In this document: positions 53,800 through 63,380 of the stretch, in pieces
How the letters are laid out: every line of letters begins with the position of its first letter
Numbering within the stretch: position 1 is the stretch's first letter
Made by a program: the position numbers and the translations under genes
Notes under the pieces: generated by a model
Seen by the model: only the letters and a program-made list of their open reading frames with translations
What the model was told of the DNA's origin: nothing
Database searches by the model: none
DNA from: Burkholderiales bacterium
Lineage (GTDB): Bacteria; Pseudomonadota; Gammaproteobacteria; Burkholderiales; Burkholderiaceae
Direction: 5' to 3'
Assembly (NCBI GenBank): GCA_026225235.1
Contig: JAMFSK010000131.1
Span: 124,001-188,000, forward strand
DNA: 64,000 nt

Positions 53800-56700
53800 T
53801 CATGCGTCAGCGGAGAGGTCGACCCCGCGAACATGCGGGTTCTTGTGATGCTTGTCGACAATGTGTTCGGCGCCCGACAGCATGCGCAGGACCACATAAA
53901 AGACGGGGATCAGCATAAGACCGAACAGCGTGACGCCGAGCATGCCGAAGAACACGGCGATCCCCATGGCATGACGCATTTCAGAGCCCGCCCCCGAGGA
54001 GAGCACAAGAGGTACCACCCCCATGATGAAGGCGATCGACGTCATCAGGATCGGGCGCAGCCGCAGGCGGCTCGCCTTGATCGCCGACGCTACGGCTGAG
54101 CAGCCTTGCATTTCGAGCTCGCGCGCGAACTCGACGATCAGGATGGCGTTCTTGGCGGACAAGCCCACCAGTACCATCAGGCCGATCTGCGTGAAGATGT
54201 TGTTGTCGCCATCGGTCAGCCAGACGCCGGTGAGGGCGCACAGCAGGCTCATCGGCACGATCATGATCACCGCGAGCGGCAGCGCCAGGCTTTCATAGAG
54301 CGCCGACAGCACGAGGAACACGAGCAGGACGCTGATCGGGAACACGAAGACCGCGGCATTGCCGGCGAGAATCTGCTGGTAAGTCAGATCGGTCCACTCG
54401 AACTTGATGCCGCGTGGCAAGACTTGCGTGGCGATGCGCTCAATCGCCTCCTGGGCCTGGTCGCTCGAGTAACCCGGCGCGGGGCCACCGTTGATGTCCG
54501 CCGCCGTATAGCCGTTGTAGCGGACCACGTTGTCGGGGCCGAAGGTCGGCGTGACCTTCACGAGCGACGAAAGGGGCACCATGTCGCCGTTGGCGTTCCG
54601 AGTCTTCAGCAAGCCGATATCGCCGCTATGCGAACGAAACGGTGCATCGGCCTGGACCCGTACCTGATAGACACGGCCGAAGCGGTTGAAGTCATTGACA
54701 TAGAGCGACCCCAGATAGATCTGCATGGTGTCGAAAACATCGGTGACGGCGACGCCGAGCTGCTTGGCCTTGACCCGGTCGAGATCGACATTGAGTTCGG
54801 GCACGTTGATCTGGTAGCTCGAGAAGGTGGGTCCGAGTTCCGGCGCCTCGGAGGCGCGCTTGATGAACGCGGTCGCCGCGGCATCGAGCGCCGCATAACC
54901 CAGTGCCCCGCGGTCCTCGAGTTGGAGCTTGAAGCCGCCCAGCGTACCGAGTCCGAGCACAGGCGGCGGCGGGAAGACGGCGATATAGGCACCCTTGATC
55001 GCAGCGAACTTCTGGTTCAGCGTGGCGGCGATCGCGGTTCCCGTCATGTTCTTGCCGGTCCGCTCTTCGAACGGCTTGAGCGTCTCGAACATGATCGCCG
55101 CGCTCGATGAATTGGTGAAGCCGTTGACCGACAGGCCCGGATGCTCGACCGCGGCTTCCACCCCTGGGGTCGCGAGCGCAATGCGTGTCATCTCCCGCAC
55201 GACCTGCTCGGTGCGATCGAGCGAGGCGCCATTGGGCAGTTGCGCGATGCTGACGAGGTACTCCTTGTCCTGTGCGGGCACGAAGCCACCTGGGACCACA
55301 TGGAGCATGAATCCCGCCGCACAGAGCAGCATGACATACACGCCCATCATCACCGACCTATGACCGATCGCGCTTCGTACCCCCCTGCCGTAGGATTCGG
55401 AGCCACGGTGGAAGACCTGGTTGAAGACCCGGAAAAACCCGCCGAACAAGCGATTCATCACACGCGTGACGCGGTCAGGCGGTTCTTCCTTGCCTTTGAG
55501 CAGCAGCGCGGCGAGTGCTGGCGAGAGGGTGAGCGAATTGAACGCGGAGATGACCGTGGAGATCGCAATGGTCATTGCGAACTGCTTGTAGAACTGGCCC
55601 GTGAGCCCCGACATGAAGGCGAGCGGAACGAACACAGCGACGAGCGTCAGTGCGATCGCGACGATCGGTCCGCTGACCTCTCGCATTGCCTGATAGGTCG
55701 CCTCTCGTGGACTCAGGCCGGCTTCGATATTGCGCTCGACGTTTTCGACCACCACGATCGCATCGTCTACCACGATCCCGATCGCGAGCACCATGCCGAA
55801 CAGCGATAGGGCGTTGATGGAGAAACCAAACGCGAGCAGCAGCGAGAAGGTGCCGATGATCGAGACGGGGACCGCGAGCAAGGGAATGATCGAGGCTCGC
55901 CAGGTCTGCAGGAACACGATCACGACCAGGACGACGAGCGCGATGGCTTCGAGCAGGGTATGAATGACGGCGTGGATACTGGCACGCACGAACTGGGTTG
56001 GGTCATACACGATGTGGTACGCGACACCCGGGGGGAAGTCAGGCTTGAGTTCTTCCATCGTCTTGCGCACGTCCGACGAGATCTGCAACGAGTTGGCGCC
56101 CGGCTGCTGGAAGATCCACATGGCCACGGCTTGCTTGTTGTCGAGCAGCGAACGTTCCGCGTATTCCGCCGCGTCGAGTTCGACACGGGCGACATCGCGC
56201 AGGCGCGTCACCGCACCATCGCTCGACGTCTTCAGCACGATGTCTTCGAACTGCCCCTCGGTCTGCAATCGTCCCTGGGTGTTGATGCTCAGTTGCAAGG
56301 GCACGCCGGGCAACGTCGGCGAGGACCCGACAAGTCCCGCGGCCACTTGAACGTTCTGCTCGCGGATCGCATTGACGACGTCGGTCGCCGTCATGCCGTG
56401 CTCGGCGACTTTGTTCGGGTCGAGCCAGATCCGCATCGAATAGTCCCCTGAGCCCTTGAGGACGACTTCGCCGATGCCCTGGATACGCTGGAGACGATCG
56501 CGCACATTGATCAGCGAATAGTTACGCAAATACTTCATGTCGTAACTGTTGTTCGGTGAGATCAGATGCACGACCATCGTCAAGGTCGGCGATGACTTGA
56601 TTGTCGTGACGCCCAGACGTTGCACATCTTCGGGCAGTCGCGGCAGCGCCTGAGCGACGCGGTTCTCGACCAGTTGTTGAGCGAGGTCGGGGTTGGTGCC

Positions 56701-56994
56701 GAGCTTGAAGGTAATGGTCAGCGTGAGGTTGCCGTCGCTGTTCGCCTGCGACTGCATGTACAGCATGTTCTCGACGCCATTGATCTGTTCTTCGAGCGGC
56801 GAGGCGACGGTCTCCGCGATGACTTTCGGATTGGCGCCCGGATACTGCGCACGCACGACCACTGATGGGGGAACGACCTCGGGGTATTCGGCGATCGGCA
56901 GCTTGAAGATCGAGATGATGCCGCCGAGCAGGAGAAGCACTGACAACACCCCTGCAAAGATGGGGCGATCAATGAAAAATCTGGAGATTTCCAT
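53800..56994 (-). CDS. RND multidrug efflux pump, HAE1 family
   Basis: 1064-aa inner-membrane pump with 12 helices and two large periplasmic loops. The start MEISRFFIDRPIFAGVLSVL is typical of HAE1 pumps. GIVVDDAIVVVENVER carries the paired Asp of the proton relay (near 406-407), and the signature GLSAKNAILIVEFA contains the relay Lys. Drugs, solvents or aromatic compounds are exported with proton import. It lies 27 bp after the adaptor gene and forms MexEF-OprN-like tripartite system with it and the channel. Confidence 0.95.
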   Translation of the reverse strand: MEISRFFIDRPIFAGVLSVLLLLGGIISIFKLPIAEYPEVVPPSVVVRAQYPGANPKVIAETVASPLEEQINGVENMLYMQSQANSDGNLTLTITFKLGTNPDLAQQLVENRVAQALPRLPEDVQRLGVTTIKSSPTLTMVVHLISPNNSYDMKYLRNYSLINVRDRLQRIQGIGEVVLKGSGDYSMRIWLDPNKVAEHGMTATDVVNAIREQNVQVAAGLVGSSPTLPGVPLQLSINTQGRLQTEGQFEDIVLKTSSDGAVTRLRDVARVELDAAEYAERSLLDNKQAVAMWIFQQPGANSLQISSDVRKTMEELKPDFPPGVAYHIVYDPTQFVRASIHAVIHTLLEAIALVVLVVIVFLQTWRASIIPLLAVPVSIIGTFSLLLAFGFSINALSLFGMVLAIGIVVDDAIVVVENVERNIEAGLSPREATYQAMREVSGPIVAIALTLVAVFVPLAFMSGLTGQFYKQFAMTIAISTVISAFNSLTLSPALAALLLKGKEEPPDRVTRVMNRLFGGFFRVFNQVFHRGSESYGRGVRSAIGHRSVMMGVYVMLLCAAGFMLHVVPGGFVPAQDKEYLVSIAQLPNGASLDRTEQVVREMTRIALATPGVEAAVEHPGLSVNGFTNSSSAAIMFETLKPFEERTGKNMTGTAIAATLNQKFAAIKGAYIAVFPPPPVLGLGTLGGFKLQLEDRGALGYAALDAAATAFIKRASEAPELGPTFSSYQINVPELNVDLDRVKAKQLGVAVTDVFDTMQIYLGSLYVNDFNRFGRVYQVRVQADAPFRSHSGDIGLLKTRNANGDMVPLSSLVKVTPTFGPDNVVRYNGYTAADINGGPAPGYSSDQAQEAIERIATQVLPRGIKFEWTDLTYQQILAGNAAVFVFPISVLLVFLVLSALYESLALPLAVIMIVPMSLLCALTGVWLTDGDNNIFTQIGLMVLVGLSAKNAILIVEFARELEMQGCSAVASAIKASRLRLRPILMTSIAFIMGVVPLVLSSGAGSEMRHAMGIAVFFGMLGVTLFGLMLIPVFYVVLRMLSGAEHIVDKHHKNPHVRGVDLSADA

Positions 56995-57021
56995 AGGTTT
57001 CCCCGGGTCTCTTTGTGGTGC

Positions 57022-58203
57022 TCAGGAAGCGGGTTTATCGGTCGACTTGTCAGCCATCGTCACGGGATTGACCTTCACTACATCGTCGGGGCGAACTCGC
57101 TGCAAGCCGTTCACCACGATGCGTTCGCGCGGTGCGAGGCCGGCCCGGATGACGCGCAGCCCATCGTGCTGCTCGCCAATCGAGACGGTGCGGTAGTGAA
57201 TCCGGTCGCTCGTATCAACGACCATCACGTACTTCTTGTCCTGGTCTGTCCCGATGGCTGCGTCGTCGACCAGCAGGGCTTCATGCGGGGCGCCCCCGCC
57301 GACCCGAATACGTGCGTACATGCCCGGCACGAGCTGACCATCAGGGTTAGTGAAACGTCCACGTACTCGAATCGTGCCGGAGCTGGTGTCGAGCCGGTTG
57401 TCGACCGAGTCGACCACGCCCGTGCGCGAAAACCCTTCTTCGTTCGCGAGGCCGAGTTGCACGGGTACCACGATCGACGAGTCATGACTCAGGTAGCGCA
57501 GGTAGGTCTGCTCGTCGACATCGAACTCGGCATAGATAGGCGAGACCGACACCAGTGTGGTCAGCAGCGGAGCGCCGGCGCCGGTCGAGACGATGTTGCC
57601 GACGGTCATCTCGGCTCGCGAAACACGGCCCGCAACCGGGGCGACGATATGCGTGTACGCGAGGTTGATGCGAGCGGTCTCGAGCGCGGCCTGCGCGGCC
57701 TTGAGGTTGGCCACCGCCTCGCGCGAGGCATTGATCGCCTGGTCGTAATCGCGCTTGGCGATGGCATTGTCGGCAAGCAGCCGGACCGCACGTGCCGCAT
57801 CGGTCGTGGTGTATCCGTTGCGCGCCTCGGCCGCGGCCAACTGGGCCGTGGCGTGGTCGACATCGGCGACATAGGGGCGCGGATCGATCGTGAAGAGCGG
57901 ATCGCCCTTCTTCACGAGTGCACCATCCTTGAAGTGCACGGCGACGATGGTGCCGGAGACCAGGGGGCGGATGTCGACCTTGTCGATGGCCTGCATCCGT
58001 CCTGAATAGTCCTGGTAGTCGGTGATGGTGCGTGTGATGACCGTCGCCACGTCGACTTCGGTCAGTGGGGCGGCTTTCGCTGTTGCATGGGCCGTGCTCA
58101 CGAAGCCGCTGTCGCTCATGCGCAGCGCAGTCGTTGCAATCACGGCGGCCACTAACAAGCACACTGAGCACGTCACCAAGACGCGCACTCGCGTGGTTTT
58201 CAT
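57022..58203 (-). CDS. RND efflux periplasmic adaptor (MexE-like)
   Basis: 393-aa membrane-fusion protein. One N-terminal helix (about 8-28) anchors it; VDIRPLVSGTIVAVHFKDGALVKKG is the lipoyl half, a helical hairpin of ~100 residues follows (AAEARNGYTTTDAARAVRLL, QAALETARINLAY), then the beta-barrel domain (PVQLGLANEEGF). First gene of the operon; the 267-bp region upstream holds its promoter, divergent from the DUF995-type gene. No repressor gene is on that side. Confidence 0.93.
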   Translation of the reverse strand: MKTTRVRVLVTCSVCLLVAAVIATTALRMSDSGFVSTAHATAKAAPLTEVDVATVITRTITDYQDYSGRMQAIDKVDIRPLVSGTIVAVHFKDGALVKKGDPLFTIDPRPYVADVDHATAQLAAAEARNGYTTTDAARAVRLLADNAIAKRDYDQAINASREAVANLKAAQAALETARINLAYTHIVAPVAGRVSRAEMTVGNIVSTGAGAPLLTTLVSVSPIYAEFDVDEQTYLRYLSHDSSIVVPVQLGLANEEGFSRTGVVDSVDNRLDTSSGTIRVRGRFTNPDGQLVPGMYARIRVGGGAPHEALLVDDAAIGTDQDKKYVMVVDTSDRIHYRTVSIGEQHDGLRVIRAGLAPRERIVVNGLQRVRPDDVVKVNPVTMADKSTDKPAS

Positions 58204-58470
58204 GTTCGACTCCTGCTGGGTCAGCGGATCGTCCTGCTAGCCGGGCGTGTTTGCACGGGGTTGTGGAGGGCAGGTCTCGCGATGGCGTCGCATTCGCCCG
58301 CACGCGAAGGCCACGCTCTGGAAGCGACTATGAGCCGGCGATATGCCCCTTACAACTATCTCTAGGTATGGGAAGTCGCGGCGCCAGATCGATAGCGCTG
58401 TCAGGAGCGAACGTTTTCGATTGATACACTGTGGTGGCTGCCGACTCGTCCGAGACATAGGGAAGCCACA

Positions 58471-58875
58471 ATGAAAATAATCCGACTGCTGGTGCTGGCC
58501 TTCGCCCTGATCAGCGCGGGGCACGAAGCCCTTGCCGATGGCACGGGCACGCTCGACAAGGGCGCACTCACTGAACTCATGTCGGGGTCGACTGTGCAGG
58601 TCATGCTCGGCAATGGCGATACCGCACGCTGGACGAATGCAGCGGACGGTACGCTTAGTGCGCACGAGAAAAACGGGCCGGGCAGCGCACGGCACTATTC
58701 ACTTGCCGGCGATGGGACGTGGAAGATTGCGGATGATGGCCAGTATTGCGGCCATATTCAGTGGGCTCAGTCGGCAACTGACTGGTGTGGTGTGGTGACG
58801 CAGATCGATGACGGCGGCTATGCGCTCCATTCGTCGGAGGGTTCGCTCAACTGGAAGATGCGGATCACGAAGTAA
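58471..58875 (+). CDS. Small secreted protein, DUF995-like
   Basis: 134-aa protein with a signal peptide (about residues 1-22, cleavage ALA|DGT). The mature part is a compact beta-rich domain with two Cys (QYCGHIQW, DWCGVV) likely forming a disulfide, and W/G-rich strands (DGTWKIADDGQYCG) resembling DUF995. Function unknown. It is divergent from the RND adaptor and separated from the GGDEF gene, so it is probably monocistronic. The ATG at 58471 lies after GGGAAGCCACA. Confidence 0.8.
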   Translation: MKIIRLLVLAFALISAGHEALADGTGTLDKGALTELMSGSTVQVMLGNGDTARWTNAADGTLSAHEKNGPGSARHYSLAGDGTWKIADDGQYCGHIQWAQSATDWCGVVTQIDDGGYALHSSEGSLNWKMRITK

Positions 58876-58996
58876 CGCTTGCCCGATTGAAGCGTCGCGC
58901 GGAGTGTGATGCGCTGTGTTCGAGGTGATGGGCTAGGTCGCGTAGCGAGTACGTCGACGCGGGCTCGAAGGCGAACCGCGGTCCAGGGGGAAGCGT

Positions 58997-61588
58997 TTAA
59001 ACGGGGCCGGCAGTCGCGGCCGAAGCGAGTCGCACGCGGTTACGCCCTGCGTGCTTCGCATCGTAGAGCGCTGCGTCGGCGCGCGCGAGCATGTCGTCGA
59101 TCGTCGCATCGCGATCTTCGAGTTCGGCCACCGCGAAGCTCGCCGTCATGGCGATCAAGGCATGCCGTGTCTCCAATGTGGTGGAGGCCACCAGCGTGCA
59201 CAAGTTCTCTGCAATTTTCGCCGCGGCCGGTCCGGCGACCCTCGGTAGCAACAGTGCAAACTCCTCGCCGCCAAGTCGGGCGAGCCGGCTGTCGACCTGA
59301 CTGTGTGCATCGACCACGCGTACGAGGGTCTTGAGGACTTCGTCGCCGGCGCTATGCCCCCAGGTGTCGTTGATGTTCTTGAAGTGATCGAGATCGAACA
59401 GGATGACGCTCACGCTCTGACCCGTGCGACGCGCGGTGCCGATTTCCTTTTCGGCACTCTCGTAGAAGCCGCCGCGGTTGACGGCTCCGGTCAGCGCATC
59501 GTGCGTGGCAAGTCGTTGCAGAGTGTCCATTGCGGCGACGAGTTTGCCCTGGGTCCGATGCAATTCGGCCACCACGGTCGCGTTCGCCAGCGCAATGGCG
59601 CTATAGGCGCACAGCGTGCGCAGCACCAGCAGTTCGCGTTGACCGTAGGCATGAATCCGAGACGACTGGACGGACAACACGCCGAACAGCTTCCCATTTG
59701 CAATCAGCGGCAAATAGGCCATGCTCGCGGTCGGCTCGGTGCCAGGAAACACCGTGGCACGGCCGGGCAGGGAAGGCCTGTCCTGGTAGATCTCTTTTTG
59801 CTCGCGCGCGCATCGCGCGATCTTCGATAGCGGGTCGTCGATGTTGATGGTCGCCAGCGACAGGGGCTTGCCCCCGCTCACGCCGAAGCAGAGTCGCAGG
59901 CAGGGCGGCGAATGCTCCATCTGGAAAATCGACAGGTGGCTCGCATCCATCAGCCGCCCGATATGCCGGTTCAACGCATCGAACACCGACTGCGGGTCGA
60001 GTTTGGCGGTAATTTCCTTGCCGATCTCGCCGAGCAGTTCGAGCGTTTCCAGCGCGCTCTGCAAGGTATTGGCGATGGCCTCCGAGTGCTCGGCGCGTGC
60101 GCGCGTGCGTTCGGTGTCGTAGCGGACCTGCAGAGCCGTGACGCGATCCGTCGCTTCCTTGCTGTAAGTCTGTTTGCGCGCCTGGGTCGCACGCTGCTCG
60201 ATTTCAAAGGCCTTCTTGTAGTCGTTGGCATTTGCGTAGTCGGCGGCAAGCTCCGAAAAGATGCCCGCATCGACCATGAAACCGTCGATCGACTGCGCGA
60301 CGACCAGCGCCTGTTCGAGGCATTCGATTGACGACCCCAGCTCCCCGGGCGTCGTCGGCTCGTCCGGCGCCCGGCGTCGCAGGACATCGGCGAGGGTCCG
60401 CAGGGCCACGAGTTCGCAGGCCGGATCGGCGAGTGCCCGACTCATGTCGAGGCCGAGTCTGGCGTGGACGGTGGCCTCGTCGAGGCGACCGATATGCGCC
60501 AGCGCGCGGGCCATGCCGTTCGTGCCGCGGTTTTTCATATCCGCATCGGCAATCTGGTCGGCCTGGCTTTGTACCTCGAGGAAGGAACGCAGCGACTCTT
60601 CGAAGTCGCCGGTTTCATACGCGAGTTCGCCCCAGTAGGCGAGTGAAAGCGCCAGCCGCCGTGAAGGCTTGAACGGTTGCAGGACGTCGATCGATTCCTT
60701 GAGGATCGCGCGCGCCGGTTCCCAGCGTTGCAATTCGAAGAACGACATGCCGTATTGCTGCAAAGCCTGCCCGAGCAAGACCGGCCACGCTTGCTCGCGA
60801 GCCATATCGAGCGCACGTTCGAGCCAGCCGAGCGAGGCGTTGCTGTCGCCGAGATTGGCGAGCGAGATGCCGACGCCGATCAGGCTCGTGACCGCTACGC
60901 GGGTCTGGCCCGAGGCGATCGCCGCGGCATAGGCATGATCGAAATCGCTGACCGACGCGGCGTAGTCGGCGCGCCAGAATGCAAATGAGGCGCGCGCTTC
61001 GAGCGCGACGGCGGTGATGCCCTGATCGGTCGATGCACCCTCGTCCTGGAGCCACTCGCGCCAGCGCGCTTCGGTTCCGACCGGATCGTCGAAGCGGTCG
61101 TTGTGCGCACGATGGGCTAGCGCGATGCGCTGCCGATGCGGATCGGCCGCCTGTTCATACAAATCGTGAGCACGCTGCAGTTCCTTACCGCGGGCTTTCG
61201 TATCGCTGCGATCCCAGGCAACCGCTGCACGGACCATGCAGGCGTCACCTTCGCCCGCATGCATGTCGAGCGCCTTGAATGCCCCGGCCGCCTGGTTAGC
61301 CAGATTGCGTGCCGCGTCGAGTTCGCCGCGCAGAGCCGCGACCGCGGCGAGCGTATTGAGGGCGAGCCCGCGTGTCATGACCTGCTCGGGGGAGCCATCG
61401 TTGGCTTCGATCTGCGCGAGGACCTGCGTCGCAAGTGAACGCGCGAGTTCGGCATCGCGCTCGCGGATCAGCCACGCGCGCGCGGCGTTCAGCCAGAGCG
61501 AGTCGATCACGGTCGCGGCCTGCGCCGACGCCGAGGACAACGCCTGAACGTCCGCGTCCAGCCCAAAATACGGAGGAAGCCTCTTCAT
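58997..61588 (-). CDS. Diguanylate cyclase with TPR and GAF domains
   Basis: 863-aa cytosolic signalling protein. Residues ~40-470 are TPR-like helices (ACMVRAAVAWDRSDTKARGK, LGWLERALDMAREQAW), ~500-540 a coiled segment, ~540-680 a GAF-type sensor domain (PTASMAYLPLIANGKLFGVLSVQS), and ~690-860 a GGDEF domain with active-site GGEEF near residue 774 (LARLGGEEFALLLPRV). It should make cyclic di-GMP from GTP in response to a GAF- or TPR-sensed signal. No transmembrane helix. It stands alone, with 95 to 241-bp gaps on both sides. Confidence 0.92.
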   Translation of the reverse strand: MKRLPPYFGLDADVQALSSASAQAATVIDSLWLNAARAWLIRERDAELARSLATQVLAQIEANDGSPEQVMTRGLALNTLAAVAALRGELDAARNLANQAAGAFKALDMHAGEGDACMVRAAVAWDRSDTKARGKELQRAHDLYEQAADPHRQRIALAHRAHNDRFDDPVGTEARWREWLQDEGASTDQGITAVALEARASFAFWRADYAASVSDFDHAYAAAIASGQTRVAVTSLIGVGISLANLGDSNASLGWLERALDMAREQAWPVLLGQALQQYGMSFFELQRWEPARAILKESIDVLQPFKPSRRLALSLAYWGELAYETGDFEESLRSFLEVQSQADQIADADMKNRGTNGMARALAHIGRLDEATVHARLGLDMSRALADPACELVALRTLADVLRRRAPDEPTTPGELGSSIECLEQALVVAQSIDGFMVDAGIFSELAADYANANDYKKAFEIEQRATQARKQTYSKEATDRVTALQVRYDTERTRARAEHSEAIANTLQSALETLELLGEIGKEITAKLDPQSVFDALNRHIGRLMDASHLSIFQMEHSPPCLRLCFGVSGGKPLSLATINIDDPLSKIARCAREQKEIYQDRPSLPGRATVFPGTEPTASMAYLPLIANGKLFGVLSVQSSRIHAYGQRELLVLRTLCAYSAIALANATVVAELHRTQGKLVAAMDTLQRLATHDALTGAVNRGGFYESAEKEIGTARRTGQSVSVILFDLDHFKNINDTWGHSAGDEVLKTLVRVVDAHSQVDSRLARLGGEEFALLLPRVAGPAAAKIAENLCTLVASTTLETRHALIAMTASFAVAELEDRDATIDDMLARADAALYDAKHAGRNRVRLASAATAGPV

Positions 61589-61829
61589 GTCATTGACGCG
61601 GTGCGAAATATGCCCTCGAAGGTGAGCGGGAACACTGAGCGGGGAAGCCAGGCTGGAACACAGCGTTCAAAACGTTTCGCCGCTGTCTAGGATAGCGGCC
61701 ATCGATTTTGATTCTCCAATATTTTTTTGTCTTCAAGTAATGTGGTTTGTTTCGAGGGGGATCGATAGCCGCAATCAAGCGCCGTCGACCGGGTGTCGGC
61801 CGACGGGTTGCTACGTTTAACTGAAGTGA

Positions 61830-62930
61830 CTAAACACGTGTGCTCGAGCGGCCCCAGTCCGACCATAAGACCGTCAGTACCGTCATCAGCGCGGGGCCGA
61901 TAAACAGACCCAGCAAACCGAAGGTCTCCGCGCCGCCGAGAATGCCGAACAGCACGAGCAGGAACGGCAGCCGCGTCGAGCCGCTGATCAGTGCCGGGCG
62001 CACGAAATGTTCAGCGATAAAGACCACGATGACACCGAACACTGCGAGGCTCACGGCCGCGACCGTCGAGCCTTGCGAAAAGAGCCACAGGGCAGTGCCG
62101 AGGAACACGAGCGGGGCGCAAAACGGCAGCATGGCCGCGATGGCCGTCAGCATGCCGAGCAACGCCGCGTGCGGAACGCGCGCGATGAGATAGGCGATGC
62201 CGAGCAGCGCCCCCTCGGCGAGACCGACGACCACCAGACCTGTCACGGTGCTGCGTACAGATGCCGCCATGCGCTGGGTGAGCGAGGCACCGTCGGCGCC
62301 GAATGCGCGCCGTGAGGCCGCGACCAGTTGTTGCCCGAGCGACGGGCCGGCCCGAAAAACAAAGAAGAGTACCAGCAGCATGAATCCGAACGTGACGAGC
62401 CCATGGGTCACCCGGCCGCCGAGGTGACGGGTCATCGCGAACGCCTCGGCGCCGTGCAGGCCGCCGTGCAGGTTTTTCGCCAGCGGCGAAGCGCTCAACG
62501 GCGTGGCGAGATTGGCCTGCCACCACGAGGCTACTTGTGCTGAGCCGGTGGGCAAGTGATTGAACAGATCCGGCATCGGGATGCCGTTCGTCGAAGCGTT
62601 CTGCAGCCACTGCGCCAGGTCATGCGTTTCGGCGGCCGCCTGCGCGGCCACCAGCGCGAACGGCACGACAAACACAAAGGCGACTACCAGGGTCAGCGAG
62701 AAAGCGAGCAGGGTGCGTCGGCGTCTGAAGAGCACGGTGTTTTCCAGCCAGTGCGAGGCGGGCCACAGCGCAATCGCCATGACGCCCGCCCAGGCGACGG
62801 CCGGGATGAAGTCGCTCATGGTCCAGAGCGCGGTGGCCACGAGCGCCGTATAGAGCACGCACAAGGCGACACGTTGGCCAATGGGCTTGGCAGCGGGATG
62901 GTCGGCTTCGGCCGGATTTCGATTGATCAT
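61830..62930 (-). CDS. AI-2E family (PerM/YdiK) permease
   Basis: 366-aa membrane protein with about eight helices. The C-terminal part (RLPFLLVLFGILGGAETFGLLGLFIGP) is the AI-2E/DUF20 signature, and YLIARVPHAALLGMLTAIAAMLPF is its preceding pair of helices. Members export small molecules, ions or autoinducer-2, often without proof of substrate. The start MINRNPAEAD at 62930 is preferred; the frame to 63014 adds a Ser/Pro-rich leader without conservation. There is no good Shine-Dalgarno (ACCCTTG), so the start is uncertain. The 241-bp gap below it (61589-61829) holds no gene I can support. Confidence 0.88.
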   Translation of the reverse strand: MINRNPAEADHPAAKPIGQRVALCVLYTALVATALWTMSDFIPAVAWAGVMAIALWPASHWLENTVLFRRRRTLLAFSLTLVVAFVFVVPFALVAAQAAAETHDLAQWLQNASTNGIPMPDLFNHLPTGSAQVASWWQANLATPLSASPLAKNLHGGLHGAEAFAMTRHLGGRVTHGLVTFGFMLLVLFFVFRAGPSLGQQLVAASRRAFGADGASLTQRMAASVRSTVTGLVVVGLAEGALLGIAYLIARVPHAALLGMLTAIAAMLPFCAPLVFLGTALWLFSQGSTVAAVSLAVFGVIVVFIAEHFVRPALISGSTRLPFLLVLFGILGGAETFGLLGLFIGPALMTVLTVLWSDWGRSSTRV

Positions 62931-63380
62931 GACAAGGGTCCGGGAGTCGAATCTCAGCGCAGGCGGGCAACTTGCCCCTGCAAAGCTTGGGGTGTTCACA
63001 CCGGTTTCAAGCAATCATTGTGCCCCTTGCGGCACGCTCTGCACCGATGGCCGGCCATAAAGGCGTCGCTTTGCAGGTCTGAACAGGCCCGCGGCTGTAT
63101 TTAATTCATATCGTCATTTTTAACATATCAATAGCTGGCGCTATTACACATTCAATCAAATGAATATGCGCCCATCCGGTAAGTGGCGGTGAACCTGACT
63201 ATCGCGGCATGGTCATTTTCAGGCCCATGAGAGTCCGGTTGCTATCGCCCGAACGCCTTGCTGGACGCCGCATTCCAGCCGCTTATCAGTGGAATCCCCG
63301 ACTCAATATTTTGGCTATTCGGCCGTTGAAACCAGCATTCCTGATCCCTGCGACTATTAATCGAGATCCCCCCTTCTCCA
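62931..63380. other. AT-rich divergent intergenic region
   Basis: 450 bases between the divergent AI-2E permease and the sensor gene. The AT content is clearly above the surroundings around 63100-63170 (runs such as TTTTTAACATATCAATAG), suiting promoters for both genes. No gene is supported. Confidence 0.45.

Noticed and set aside
54106..55110. 334-codon frame antisense to the RND pump
   Set aside because: Shadow of a conserved pump gene; the product is dominated by charged residues and lacks any motif.
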